A stretch of DNA of 64,000 nucleotides from Streptomyces sp. RKAG290 (GCF_023701695.1 NZ_JAJOZC010000001.1:7830876-7894875), one strand, 5' to 3'. Shown: positions 18,114-28,290, counted from the first letter of the stretch. The notes: generated from the sequence alone by a model not told the origin. A program made the numbers and translations.

Positions 18114-18379
18114 ACCCTGGCCCACTCGCGCCGACCGTCCCGCCGTCCCGGGCCGGTTCTGCACACAGGCAGGTACACGCGCACAACTGACCCGCCCCGC
18201 TCCGCGTCGAAGAGCAGGTGGACGGGCCGTGTGCATCTCGGTCGTGAACTCGTCTGCCAGGGGCCTCACCACGTCCGGCGCGCGATGCCGCAGTCACCCC
18301 GCCGAGCCCACCAGGCTGGAGCGGGCAACGAGGGTTTGCAGGGTGCGGGGGACCGACGAAGTCGCCCCAGCCGTCCCAG

Positions 18380-18614
18380 TAGCCCCTCCGTCGGCCGCGC
18401 CGAGCGTCGAGCTGACGATCAACGAGGTCCTGCACGCCCGCAACGAGAACAACACCGTCGACCTCTACCTCGTCAGTGACATCAGTGTCGACACCCGCAC
18501 CGCCCCGTACACCCCCAGCGAAGGGACCCTGTCGCGTACGTCGACTGGGAACCGGCCGAAGAGGACCTCCGGCCCCGCATGTACGAGTACCGGCTCCCGG
18601 AGACGACCGGCTGA
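18380..18614 (+). pseudogene. C-terminal remnant of an unidentified protein, frameshifted
   Basis: One frame reads SVELTINEVLHARNENNTVD and LYLVSDISVDTR, then PYTPSEG. Adding a C to the CCC at 18527-18529 continues it as TPVAYVDWEPAEEDLRPRMY and EYRLPETTG, stop. The repaired piece looks like a genuine folded C-terminus, loosely similar to the DUF3883/NO VEIN type. The upstream part is not recognisable. Confidence 0.4.
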
Positions 18615-19008
18615 ACCCGATGCACAGAGACCGGTCCGACCACGCTGCCCGGTGCAGCACACGGATCCTGCCCCCTCGTTCCTGGCGGGCACAGTCATGC
18701 ACGCACCACCCCGCCGCGTCGCACCGGACTGACCGGGTCACCGATTCATCACACCGAACTGGTCACCGCTCGCCACAGGTCCGGTCCGGGCCCGACCAGG
18801 CGCCCGGCCTTCCGTCAGCCGTGGCTCGTGCGCCGCTGACTTTCCCGACCTTGCGCCGCTTCTGAGGACAAGAGCGTGAGACGAAATGGCGTGTCCCCGG
18901 AACGAGACAGCCGAGGGCAGTTCAGGTCACGGTGGCGGAACGGGACATGTGAGCGGGTGTCTCCGAAGCTATACAGGACTGCCGACCAGTGTGCTTCACG
19001 GAGGTCAC

Positions 19009-20016
19009 ATGCCCCAGGACATTGAATTCCACCTCCCTTTCCCGAGCGCCCTCAGCCCTGATCTGGAGGGGGCTCGGCAGCGGAATCTGGCGTGGACTTC
19101 CGGCATCGGCCTGGTCGCGGAGGGGCGCTCGCTGCAGTGGTTCGCGTCGTGGGACATGCCGCGGCTCGCGGCCCTGGGCTTCCCCTACGCCCAGGGTCCG
19201 GCACTGGATCTGTGCGTGGACGCGATGGCGTTCTTCTTCGTCTTCGACGACCAGTTCGACGGTTCTCTGGGCCTCGCCCCTGCCCGGGCTGCGGCCGTGT
19301 GCCAGAGGATGATCGACATCGTTCATGGCGCAGGCCCCGCCCAAGCTGTGGACGCGTGCTCGGCGGCGTTCGGCGACATCTGGGCGCGGTGCACCCGTGG
19401 TGCGGATCCCGGCTGGGTCGCACGGTGCGCGCACGAGTGGGAGTACTACTTCGCCACCCAGGCCCACGAGGCAATCGGCCGGCTTCGCGGGACCCCGGGT
19501 GACATGGAGACCTACCTACAGGTCCGGCGCGGCATCGCGGGCACCGACCTCCCGCTCTCCCTCGGCGAGAGAGCCGCCGGCATCACCGTCCCCCCGGCCG
19601 CCTTCCACAGTCCGCAGCTGCGAATCATGCGCCAGGCCGCCATCGACGTCACCTTCATGTGCAACGACGTCTACTCCCTGGAGAAGGAGGAGGCACGGGG
19701 CGACATGGACAACCTCGTCCTCGTCATCGAACACGACCGCCACGTCACCCGCGACCAAGCCATCGAGCAGGCCAGGCGGGAAGTCGGCCGACGTGTCGAG
19801 CGGTTCCAGGAACTGGCCCGCCAGGTACCCGGCCTGTGTACGGAGCTCGGGCTGAGCGGCCCGGAGCGGGCCGCGGTGGAGGTGTACGTCGAGGTCATGG
19901 GCGCCTGGATGAGCGGCTACCACGCCTGGCAGACCCAGACCGACCGCTACACAGCCGCACCCCGCGTCCTGCCTCACACCGGCCCCGGGTACTTCGATCA
20001 GGTACTCCGGGCGTAG
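19009..20016 (+). CDS. Class I terpene synthase (cyclase)
   Basis: 335 residues, typical of bacterial sesqui/diterpene cyclases. The aspartate-rich metal motif is FFFVFDDQFDG (DDQFD at 80-84). The NSE triad is NDVYSLEKE (219-227). A C-terminal RY pair (TDRY) is also present. Together they hold three Mg2+ ions that ionise a prenyl diphosphate in the all-alpha fold. ATG 19009 follows GGAGG by 5 bases; the longer in-frame extension upstream lacks homology. No P450 or prenyltransferase lies beside it, so it may make a volatile hydrocarbon alone. The product cannot be predicted from motifs. Confidence 0.93.
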   Translation: MPQDIEFHLPFPSALSPDLEGARQRNLAWTSGIGLVAEGRSLQWFASWDMPRLAALGFPYAQGPALDLCVDAMAFFFVFDDQFDGSLGLAPARAAAVCQRMIDIVHGAGPAQAVDACSAAFGDIWARCTRGADPGWVARCAHEWEYYFATQAHEAIGRLRGTPGDMETYLQVRRGIAGTDLPLSLGERAAGITVPPAAFHSPQLRIMRQAAIDVTFMCNDVYSLEKEEARGDMDNLVLVIEHDRHVTRDQAIEQARREVGRRVERFQELARQVPGLCTELGLSGPERAAVEVYVEVMGAWMSGYHAWQTQTDRYTAAPRVLPHTGPGYFDQVLRA

Positions 20017-20237
20017 CCACCCCTTGCACCGGCTGCCCGGTCTGCGCAGTTGAAGGATCGCCTGCTGAGGTGCCTGTTCGGCATCACCGAGCAGGCCGCC
20101 TTGCGCTGTGCCGGCACTGCCTGCCCGGATCGCCGCGCGAAAACTGCCCAGGTAGCGGGACCACTCCGAGTCCGACACCGCAGCCAAATTCCGTGGCCGT
20201 AGGGCAATGGGTCCGGCATCATTCCCATGTGATTGTG

Positions 20238-20858
20238 ATGCAGGCCGTCCTGGAGACTTCCGCTGCCGACGGCTTCTCTCTCTGGCCGGTTGACGAGTAC
20301 AAGTCGCACGGCTACCTCGGCCTGGACCGGAAGCTGACTCCGGCCCAGGTCGGCACGGCCGTCATGCGGATCGCCGACTACAACTGCGCCGGGCCGGAGG
20401 AGGAGCGCGCGCCTTGCCCGGCCGACCCGCTCGGCACATTCCTGCAGGGGCTGCTCACCCTGCCTGATCTGCTGGCCGCCGGCGGGTTCCGGGTGACGGA
20501 CAACGCCACCAGCACCGTCTTCGTCGAGCCGGGCTGCTGCAACGGCCTGGAGACCTGGCGGGACTGGCTGAAGGTGCTCGAGCCCGGCGGCTGCTGCTAC
20601 TTCGGTCACGATCCGTCCTCGGTGGCCGAACGCGTCGGCGACGTCGTCAGGCTGACGTACGACGTCCACGGGACGGGGAGCAGCCCGGTGGTCGAGCTGC
20701 CGGCAGAACAGGTACGCACGCTGGTCGCCGGAGCCCAGCAGGACTTGCAGGACTTCCTCAGCGTTGCCGGAATCTGGGCTGAAGAACACCTGCCGGCACA
20801 TGCCGCCGAAGTCACTGCCGCCCTGGCACGGGCGCTGGACCTGGCGTCCGCACGATGA
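20238..20858 (+). CDS. Conserved hypothetical protein, first of a coupled pair
   Basis: 206 residues from ATG 20238 (GTG 20235 and 20229 are alternatives). Acidic, alpha/beta, with the cysteine-rich NCAGPEEERAPCPADPLGTF and VEPGCCNGLETWRDWL segments; no signal peptide. No family recognised with certainty. It ends in an ATGA overlap with the next gene, so the two are translationally coupled and probably work together. Confidence 0.7.
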   Translation: MQAVLETSAADGFSLWPVDEYKSHGYLGLDRKLTPAQVGTAVMRIADYNCAGPEEERAPCPADPLGTFLQGLLTLPDLLAAGGFRVTDNATSTVFVEPGCCNGLETWRDWLKVLEPGGCCYFGHDPSSVAERVGDVVRLTYDVHGTGSSPVVELPAEQVRTLVAGAQQDLQDFLSVAGIWAEEHLPAHAAEVTAALARALDLASAR

Positions 20859-21516
20859 CCAGCTTCCTGACCCACCGGGCGCACGTGCACAACGTCCGCC
20901 TGCCCCTGCGCCGCCGGCACAGTGCGCTGCGGACCTGCATCACCCTCTTCGCTCCGTACGGCTTCCGTGCGACGTACCACCACCTCACGCTCAGTGCCGC
21001 GATCCCCCGGCGGCTGGAGGCGGACCCGGAGGCACTGGTGAGGGCGGTGGAGGAACTGCATGAGGCGCGGGTGCTGTGGCTCGCGCGCGCGCAGGAGTAC
21101 GCCGCGCAGCGCCGGGCAGAGAAGGGGGCCGGGCGGCGGGCCGTGCCGAACCCGCGACCGTGGTGGCTACGGAGCAGGGGGAGGGCCCGGACCGCGCCTG
21201 GCGCCAAGACCCGTTCCGACACCCGTCACTACGACTGCCCGAGTACGTCCGGCGGCAGAACGCGATTCTGGACGGTGCTGTGCCTCCCGGCTGCCCGGCC
21301 TGCGGGGATGAAGGACCGCGGGAACTGAGCTCGACAGGGCACGGCTGGCTCGAACTGTGCCGTGGGTGCGCGTGGGTGCTGGCACCATGTCCGTGCGGGG
21401 AGCGGCACCGGTTCGTCACCGAGACCCCGTTCAACTGGAACGGGATCTTTCGGCGGGCGCACATGAGCGATGACGGCATGCCGAACCCGCATTGGCCTGT
21501 TTGGCCAGCCAGTTGA
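20855..21516 (+). pseudogene. Zinc-ribbon-bearing hypothetical protein, frameshifted
   Basis: The first frame runs from ATG 20855 through LRTCITLFAPYGFRATYHHL to LARAQEYAAQRRAEK. At the G run 21124-21128 it must shift by one missing base. The continuation gives YVRRQNAILDGAVPPGCPAC, CRGCAWVLAPCPCGERHRF and a C-terminal PFNWNGIFRRAHMSDDG. The CPAC...CRGC...CPC pattern suggests a bound zinc. About 220 residues when repaired; function unknown. It is coupled to the preceding gene by ATGA. Confidence 0.6.
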
Positions 21517-21722
21517 ACGTGGCTGGGGGTGTCCGAGTGCGGCAGCTCAGCGGGGCGGTGCGCGCTCTTCAGATCGTTGACCGCATCCCGCCCTTGCGCA
21601 ACGTTGCGGGACAGCCCCTGGGCAGGGATGAAGGCAAGCTCCGCCCGGGCCGCCGGCGGCTGTGCAAGGCGGAGAGGACCCGCCTGGGTATCTGCCGGTT
21701 CTGTAGCGAAGGTTCTGGCGGG

Positions 21723-22571
21723 TCAGGAGTGGTGGATTTCGGTGTCGCCGTTGACGGTGCGCAGGGTCAGGCGGCGGTGGGAGGTGCCGGGGGTGGTGGG
21801 GATGTTCGTGGCGGAACGGCCATTGACCGTGCTCACGTCTTGCAGGTACGCCGGGGCTTGGGCGGGGAGGGTCACCCGGACGGAGCCGTTGCGGGTGCTG
21901 CCGTCAACGGCGTCGGGCGGGGTCGTGCAGAGTAGTTCCACATCGCCGTTGACTGTCTCGGCGCCCACGGTGCGGGCTCTCAGGCCGGTGGCGCGGACCG
22001 ATCCGTTGCGGGTCACGAGGTGGTCCCTGGTGCCCTTCGTGCCTGAATCCTGCACCGTGACATCGCCGTTGACGGTGCTCAGGCTCAGCGCGCCCCGGAC
22101 GTCGCTCACGTCGATCCCAGCGTTGCGGGCCCGCACGGTGAGCGTTACCCCGGAGGGAACGCGAACGAGCGGCATCCCCCCGCAGTTGTCCCGTGCCCGC
22201 TCGTCCCCCTGGTCACAGGGCAGGTCGAGCGTGCGGTTGGTGCCTTCGGCGTCCCAGTGCGCGAGGGTTCCCGCATCCACCCGTACGGTGTCGGTATCAC
22301 TTCCGGTGACCCGTACCCCGCCTTCGGTAGTGATCACGAGATGGCTGCCGGAGGGCAGCGAGGCCTGCCGGAACTCCTGCGCTCGGCCGTCCTGGGCCCA
22401 CCCCGCCCCGCGCCGGTCCCGGTCCCGGTCCGCGAGGGGGCCACTCCGGCCGTCCCCATGACCGCAGGCCGTGAGCGCGAAAAGCGGCAGGACCAGGGCG
22501 CAGCCGACCAGGGCCGCGGCGGCCGTGCGCACACGACGGTCGTTGCTGGAACACGTTGATGTCGTCCGCAT
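21723..22571 (-). CDS. DUF4097-type beta-repeat lipoprotein
   Basis: 282 residues. The lipobox is FALTACGHG (Cys near residue 36) after a hydrophobic signal. The body repeats the strand motif STVNGDVTV / ETVNGDVEL / STRNGSVRV / RTVNGDTEI, the parallel beta-repeat of the DUF4097 (adhesin-like) family. It should be anchored to the outer face of the membrane. The role is unknown. I use the ATG ending at 22571; a start at about 22604 is also open. Confidence 0.8.
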   Translation of the reverse strand: MRTTSTCSSNDRRVRTAAAALVGCALVLPLFALTACGHGDGRSGPLADRDRDRRGAGWAQDGRAQEFRQASLPSGSHLVITTEGGVRVTGSDTDTVRVDAGTLAHWDAEGTNRTLDLPCDQGDERARDNCGGMPLVRVPSGVTLTVRARNAGIDVSDVRGALSLSTVNGDVTVQDSGTKGTRDHLVTRNGSVRATGLRARTVGAETVNGDVELLCTTPPDAVDGSTRNGSVRVTLPAQAPAYLQDVSTVNGRSATNIPTTPGTSHRRLTLRTVNGDTEIHHS

Positions 22572-22994
22572 GCGGATACATGTGCCCCGGACGGGCGGCT
22601 TCATCAACGCCGCTGTCCCAGCGCCACGGGTCGTCCCCTCTTCCGGCCGGTGATTCATGCAAGGGTCGTTGTTCGGGGGTATGCGCAGCGCTTCGCTTCG
22701 CTCAGACCGGGGCAGGTCGTTGGGGCAGGAGGGCGAAGGTGGCATGGTGCCTGGATATGTGGCGGCTTCCGGCCTGGGCAGGGGTGTGTCGAGGGGGCCG
22801 GGGCGCCGGGGTGCGGCTCGTGTGGTGGACGGCCACCCGGTTTCGTCGAGGAACGGGGCAGGAATCGCAGCACCATGGAACGGGCGGTCAACTGGCTCGA
22901 GCAGCACCGGGCTGTGGCCCCTGGGGATGACACGAGCGGCTGCGTCTTTGTCGGGGCCGCCACCGCAGCGGCCCTCACCATCCGGTTCCGCCCA

Positions 22995-23025
22995 TGATCG
23001 GCCGGAGAAGTCCTCACCGGCGCCG
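22995..23025. repeat. 31-bp dispersed repeat, copy 1
   Basis: It matches 29315-29345 at 29 of 31 positions (core CCGGAGAAGTCCT). It lies in a non-coding gap between two lipoprotein genes. It may be a shared piece of a vanished gene or mobile element. Confidence 0.5.
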
Positions 23026-23101
23026 CGGTGCTCTCGAAGTGTGGCATGGGACGCCCAGGTCCGTCGTGCGTGGCCGCGCTGCAGGCCGCGTAGTGCGGTG
23101 T

Positions 23102-23892
23102 TCAGTTCGAGTGCCGCAGGGCGGGCAGGTCGGCGCACAGCGCGGCCGGGAAGGCGGGTTCGGTGCGATGCACGTCGGCGCAGCCGGCCTTGGTGCCGCG
23201 TGCGAGGGGCACCCAGCCCGACTTCTCGGCCCGGAAGAACCACCGATCGCCGAGGCTCGCCCCACAGCCCGGCGCCTGACCTTCGGCGCAGGCCGGGCCC
23301 ATGCGCGAGGACACGTCGAACACCAGCCATTTCCCGTCGCAGTGCTCCTCGCCGCGGGAGGTGTGGTTGGGGACGTCGAGCGCCGCCACCGCCTGGTCGT
23401 AGGAGGCGGGGTGCAGCCGGTGGGCGCCGGGTGGCAGCCGCGGTCACCGCACACGCGCAGGCCGGACAGGCCGGCATCGTCCGCGGTGAACGTCGTGTCG
23501 TTGTCCACGACCAGTTCGCGGTCGCCGAGCGCGGAGGGCAGCCGCACCTTCGCCGTGCCGGTCGCGGTCTCCGAGCAGTCGGCGTGCGGGTCGCCGGTCA
23601 GGGCGGAGAAGGTGACCTGCACCCACACGGTGCGCTCCGACGTGTCAGTCACGACCGCCTTCAGCCCGCGCGCGCAAGTCTTCCCCTTGCCGGGCACCTC
23701 TGCGTCGACGCTGAGCTCGCGCCCGCCGTCGGTGAGCCGGGCGGTAGTCACGCGGAACGGCGCGAACGTCTGCCAGTGCGGCCCTTGCGCCGTTGGCGCC
23801 CCGGCCCCGGCCCGCTGGGTCCCGCAGGCGCTGAGCAGCAGCACGGCGACGACACTCAGCAGGACACCGGCCAGTGAGCTCCTGGACTGCAT
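23102..23892 (-). pseudogene. Secreted lipoprotein, frameshifted
   Basis: Starts MQSRSSLAGVLLSVVAVLLL with lipobox LLLSACGTQ. The first frame continues through VSVDAEVPG-like strands (GRELSVDAEVPGKGKTCARG, LVVDNDTTFTADDAGLSG) to RVCGDRGCHP. The CCC at about 23429 lacks one base. The next frame gives HRLHPASYDQAVAALDVPNH, KWLVFDVSSRMGPACAEG and PAFPAALCADLPALRHS. Repaired length is about 263 residues, with many cysteines likely paired. Function unknown; probably extracytoplasmic. Confidence 0.65.
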
Positions 23893-24126
23893 CTGTTCCG
23901 GACCCCCCATGAAAACGGTCGACCGGGCGACTATAGAACGCCGCGTACATGCCAGGTGCCGCCGCAGCAACCACGTCCCTCCACGGTGTACGAGAGGTGG
24001 AACAGGCGGCCGGTCAGCGTCTTCACCCGGGCCGGCGTCCACCGTCGATCGGACCACCCGTCAGCCAACGGGCCGCCCTTCAACTCCCGCTCCCGTCTGG
24101 CTGTCTGTATGCCCGACAGTCGAGGT

Positions 24127-24164
24127 CCCCCAGACGTTCCCCCAGACGTTCCCCCAGACGTTCC
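24127..24164. repeat. 12-bp tandem repeat, three units
   Basis: The unit CCCCAGACGTTC occurs three times in a row and runs into a degenerate fourth. It lies in the gap between the divergent lipoprotein (ends 23892) and membrane protein (starts 24479). It is a candidate variable-number locus or protein-binding array. Confidence 0.6.
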
Positions 24165-24478
24165 CTCCGACGCGCTGCCCCGGCCAGAGCCTCCTCACGC
24201 CGCCGGCGCCGCCGGCGCGCTCCACCGACCGCATGGAGACCCGTAACGCAGCTACGGGCTCCCGGTTCTTCTCGCCGACCTGGAAACCGTTCGCGTGCCG
24301 GGAGCCGCACCCGCCCGCCCTCCGGGCGCCGGTCAAGCCACCACTCTGCGGACAACCTCACCTCACCAGGACTGCCGAGGCCATCCGCCTGACGTCCGGC
24401 GAACCGCCCGGCATCATCTGAACAAGTTCGCCTGCGTGACCTGGTACGGCTGCGCCCCTGCGTCGCTACCATGGCCCG

Positions 24479-25030
24479 ATGGCCGGGACGAGCAAGCCCA
24501 TCGACACGCCGGCGCCCCGCGTGCTGGCCCGCGCCGGCCGGGAGAGTCTTGGCGAATTCGAGCAGCGGGTGCGCCGGCGCCCCGGTCTCGGCGGAGCGGC
24601 AGCGTGTCTGGTGATTCTCGTCGTCGTCATGAACTTCTTCGTCAACGGGCCGGAAAACGTCTGGGGCCGCGGCGTTGTGGTGGTCGGCCTCCTCATAGTC
24701 ATCACATGGGGTTATGTCTGGTTTCACCGCATGCGTGGTGGGCTCTACCTGTTCTCGGAGGGTTTCGCCGACGCCGCCGGCAGGCGCGTGGTCGTCGTTG
24801 CGTGGTCGGACATCCGCTCGATCAAGGGCCACGGGACACAGTTCGCCGCTGGCTCACTTCCGGTAGGCAGCGCGTTCGCCTACGAGGTGGCGTTCACGGC
24901 ACAGGTGACCGGCCGCGAAGCCGTGTGGGGGTTCAACACCACCTACAGCGGCGTAACGGAGCTCGCCGCACTGATTTCCCGGCGTTCCGGCGTCGCGGTG
25001 ACCGGCCCCACCGGCCCGTACCAGCGGTGA
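24479..25030 (+). CDS. Membrane protein with PH-like C-terminal domain
   Basis: 183 residues. Two hydrophobic segments (about 37-55 and 64-82) are followed by a soluble beta-rich part: GGLYLFSEGFADAAGRRVVV, VAWSDIRSIKGHG and AYEVAFTAQVTG. This resembles the DUF6585 / bacterial PH-like membrane proteins of actinobacteria. Function unknown. Confidence 0.65.
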   Translation: MAGTSKPIDTPAPRVLARAGRESLGEFEQRVRRRPGLGGAAACLVILVVVMNFFVNGPENVWGRGVVVVGLLIVITWGYVWFHRMRGGLYLFSEGFADAAGRRVVVVAWSDIRSIKGHGTQFAAGSLPVGSAFAYEVAFTAQVTGREAVWGFNTTYSGVTELAALISRRSGVAVTGPTGPYQR

Positions 25031-25253
25031 AGTAGCGTCGAGGAAGCCACACTTGGCGACGACAGACCCGCCAGCATGGAGCCCCCGGACGATCCGGCTG
25101 ATCTGTCTCGCCGGCGGCGACCTGTCCGGTGACAGCAAGCCTGCCTCACCCCTCGCCGATGACGAGTACGGAACGTGCATGAACTCCCAGGCCTGTGGCC
25201 CCGTTGTGTCCGGCACAGTTGCCTGCCGGCTGGGCGGCTGGGACTGTGGTCGC

Positions 25254-25541
25254 ATGGTCGATACTCACTCGCGCGGGTACCTGCTTGCCGCACGCTGGAT
25301 GCTGTGGTGCGGAATCGTGCTCTTCGTACTCGGTTTGGCCGGCGTTGCTGGTCCGCATAGCGACGGGGCGATGTCGTTCAGTTGTGAACCGACGTGCCGA
25401 CGCGTGGAGAGCGGGCTGTGGAACATCGTGGGGACGGCCGGCGCGCTGAGTGCCGTGACGGGATTGGTGCTGCTGGTCGCGGCGTTCTTGATGGTCATGC
25501 TTCGTCGGCCCCGTTCCGAAGGGGAGCGCGCGAAAAGGTGA
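25254..25541 (+). CDS. Small two-TM membrane protein
   Basis: 95 residues with hydrophobic segments ARWMLWCGIVLFVLGLAGVA and ALSAVTGLVLLVAAFLMVML, separated by an extracytoplasmic loop with two cysteines (SCEPTC), and a basic tail. No family recognised. Confidence 0.5.
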   Translation: MVDTHSRGYLLAARWMLWCGIVLFVLGLAGVAGPHSDGAMSFSCEPTCRRVESGLWNIVGTAGALSAVTGLVLLVAAFLMVMLRRPRSEGERAKR

Positions 25542-25784
25542 AGGGGCGCCGCCCGCTGCACGCAGGATCACCCGAGCCACGCGCCAGCGCCCGAGTTGTC
25601 CGGCACTGATGGAGCGCTCCTTTACTGCTTCGTTCGCGACTCTGCCGGCTGAGCATTCAGAGGCTCTGCTGCTCAAGGGGGTCGCCGCGGCGAATCGTTC
25701 CTGCGGTGAATGTTGACGCCCGTGCGGGTGAGAGACCGCTCCTGGGCATCCGCCGGGAGTGGTAAGGCAGGTAGAACGCGGGGG

Positions 25785-26460
25785 TGATCAAGAACTGTCT
25801 GCGCGGCTTCGCCGCGCTCTCCCTCACTCTCGTTCCACTCCTCGCTTCCGCTCCGGCACGGGCCGCCGGCCTTGCGGGCTGCTGAGGTGACCACGCTCGC
25901 CGATGCCGTCGCCCTGGTCACGACGGATGACGTGGACCGCACCGGCTACACCCGCTCGTCCTTCACGCACTGGAACTCCGGGGAACTGGCCGACGGCTGC
26001 GATCCCCGCAACGAGGTCCTGCTCGCGGAAGCGATCACGGCGCCGGGCGGTGGCGGCAAGGTACAGGCCGACCGGTGGCAGCTGGTGGTCGTACTACGAC
26101 GGCCAGGAGGTCACCGACCCCGGCGCCCTGGACATCGACCAGATGGTGCCGCTTGCCGAGGCCTGGGACTCCGGTGCTTCTGCCTGGACGGCCGCGCGAC
26201 GCGAAGACACTGCGAACGACCAGGGCGCGGCGACGTCGCCGGTCGCGGTGACTGTGCGTACGAACCGTCAGAAGTCCGACCAGGACCCCGCCCAGTGGCT
26301 GCCGCCGGCGCCGGAGGCGCGGTGACGGTGCGTGGGGGAGTGGGTGGTCTCCAAGCTGCGCTTGCACCTGACCGCGGTCGCGTCCGAGCTCGAGGCGCTG
26401 AAGGGGTTAGCCGAGGGCCCCTGCGAGGACAGCATCGTCGCCGACACCCCCGCCCCGTAC
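25785..26460 (+). pseudogene. Decayed secreted HNH nuclease (GmrSD-C/DUF1524 type)
   Basis: GTG 25785 starts a good signal peptide (LRGFAALSLTLVPLLASAPA), but the frame stops at once. Shifted frames then give LADAVALVTTDDVDRTGYTR, GCDPRNEVLLAEAI, GSWWSYYDGQEV, LDIDQMVPLAEAWDSGASAW and NRQKSDQDPAQWLPP. The order matches secreted Streptomyces HNH-family nucleases. Three or more frameshifts are needed, and the catalytic His of the usual LDIDHMVPLAEAWDSG is Gln here. A last piece, GEWVVSKLRLHL, follows. Almost certainly non-functional. Confidence 0.7.
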
Positions 26461-26554
26461 TGCCCCCGTTCCGGGGGTGCCGGAGCCCAAAAGCGCCGGC
26501 CACCCCGGCGCGGACGTTTCCCGTTTGCTCCGTATGACCTGAGAGGTGTGTGTG

Positions 26555-27148
26555 ATGAGCCGAGGCCTGATCGTCGTGGATGTGCAGAATGACTTCTGTG
26601 AGGGAGGCAGCGTCCCCGTCTCCGGAGGCGCACGGATCGCGACCGCAGTCGCAGAGCTGGTGGAGCAGACCGCGGGCGAGGACTACCAGTACGTCGTCGC
26701 GACCCGGGACCACCACATCGACCCGGGGAGCCACTTCTCGGACGACCCCGACTTCAAGAACAGCTTTCCCGTCCACTGCGTGGCTGGGAACGAGGGCGGC
26801 GAGTTCCACCCCAACTTCGCCCCGACGGCGAGGGGCGGCAAGGTGGACGCCGTCTTCTTCAAGGGTGCCCACAGCGCTTCCAAGAGCGGCTTCGAGGGAG
26901 CCGACGAACAAGGCATCTCCCTGGCCAACTGGCTGCGCGCCCGTGGGGTGGAAGAGGTCGACGTGGTGGGCATCGCCACCGACCACTGCGTGCGCGCGAC
27001 CGCCCTGGACGCCGTCAAGGCCGGCTTCCGTGCCCGTGTACTCCTGGACTACTCGATCGGCGTCGCCCCGGACACCACAGCGTCGACCCTGGAGGACTTC
27101 CGCCAGGCAGGAGTCACAGTCTCCGGCCAGACACCCGTACCGCAATAG
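26555..27148 (+). CDS. pncA: Nicotinamidase (isochorismatase-like hydrolase)
   Basis: 197 residues. The catalytic Asp is Asp9 in LIVVDVQNDFCEGGS. The metal-binding cluster is ATRDHHIDPGSHF. The catalytic Lys is in AVFFKGAHSA, and the nucleophile Cys is in VVGIATDHCVRAT. This complete set marks a PncA-type enzyme that deaminates nicotinamide to nicotinate in NAD salvage. ATG 26555 has GAGAGG upstream; GTG 26546 is a less likely start. Monocistronic. Confidence 0.9.
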   Translation: MSRGLIVVDVQNDFCEGGSVPVSGGARIATAVAELVEQTAGEDYQYVVATRDHHIDPGSHFSDDPDFKNSFPVHCVAGNEGGEFHPNFAPTARGGKVDAVFFKGAHSASKSGFEGADEQGISLANWLRARGVEEVDVVGIATDHCVRATALDAVKAGFRARVLLDYSIGVAPDTTASTLEDFRQAGVTVSGQTPVPQ

Positions 27149-28059
27149 ATGGCTCTGGGGTGTCTGAGGCAGGCGCCCGCGTACGCCAGCGGTACCGCTT
27201 GGTGACGGACCGGTCGACATCGGTGTCCTCGGCGAGGGGTTGAAGGTGCGGGAGGCCGGGGCGACCTTGACGGGCTGGGAGGCCGGCGCGCAGCGCCGGT
27301 AAATGGAAGTCACCGACTCCAAGAGGGGCGCGGCCACCGGTCCGAGAACACGGCGTGGAAGGTCGACGAGAGCTACCCGCACCGCTCTCAGCCTTGTGTA
27401 AAGGTCAAGGGTTCACGACCGGTTGCCCCGCGTCACCGGCGCGCTGGCCTCGCGGAGATCTCGAACGGGGCCGACCGCCTGGCGCCGGGCCTGGACCACC
27501 GCGTGGACGTGCTGCCCCATGCAGCCTTGAGCTGGGGCCCGCCACGGACGGCACCACGTGGCGACAGCTCCGCCTCGCGGGACCGGCCATGCCGTCGCGC
27601 ATCCCCCGCAGTATCGTCGGCCGGTCCAACCCGGCCGGCCGGTACTCGACCCGCCCGTCGCGCAAGCCATCGGCCAACTGGGCCTCTTCGAGGCCGATCG
27701 GGACACTGGCGTGCTTTGGTCGGCGCCCTGTTGCCACCACCAACACCGTCGGTGCACGTCCTGCTGGCGGACTTCGCCCGTCACACATCCGAGCACCGCT
27801 GGACCGCGAACTCCGCCGAGGCCATGTCCCGCCTCCTGCGCATAGCCGCCACCAGGCTGGGCGCCGACGCCATCTACCCCACCGCGCCGGCGGCTCGGTC
27901 CCTCGCTGTCAGCGGAGAAACCGGAGGCGGAGTCGACGACGGACATCACGGCAGTGACCGGCTACTCGCCCGGACCGGTCATGACGGGGACCCTCGATAT
28001 TGGCTCTGCCCGGATTTCCGCAGGATCCCAGGCAGACTTCTAGGTCGGCAACGTACTGC
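27149..28059. other. Remnant-rich gap
   Basis: No intact gene. One plus-strand stretch (about 27740-27930) reads ADFARHTSEHRWTANSAEAM and LLRIAATRLGADAI, which has the helical pattern of an integrase arm/core-binding or similar domain, but it is isolated and in shifting frames. I treat it as debris. Confidence 0.35.
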
Positions 28060-28290
28060 TGCCAGCCTTGGGGCCGCCGCCGAACCTGGCCAGTGCGACG
28101 TCGCGGCCGCCGGGGCAGCCCAGGTTCTTCTCCAGTTCGATGACGCTCACCTCGCCCGGCAGACCGGGGAAGTCGGGGAGCGCGGAGCCGTTGCCGACGA
28201 TGGCGCTGCGCGTCGGCGCGACATCCTGTTCTGCGACCGACGCCAGCAGCGCCTCGACCAACTGGCCGGGTTCCTGCTGGAACGCTCGGT
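28060..28290 (-). pseudogene. Glycosyltransferase family 2 N-terminal fragment
   Basis: The minus strand reads LVEALLASVAEQDVAP, AIVGNGSALPDFPG and VIELEKNLGCPGGRDVALA. This is the first beta-alpha-beta unit of a GT2 enzyme (VGNG...ENLGxPGGRN). The Asp-containing metal motif and the rest of the domain are absent, so it is a truncated relic. Confidence 0.5.

Noticed and set aside
23950..24420. Possible small Pro/Arg-rich genes around the tandem repeat
   Set aside because: Reading frames merely follow the repeat and GC skew; no start signal or domain.
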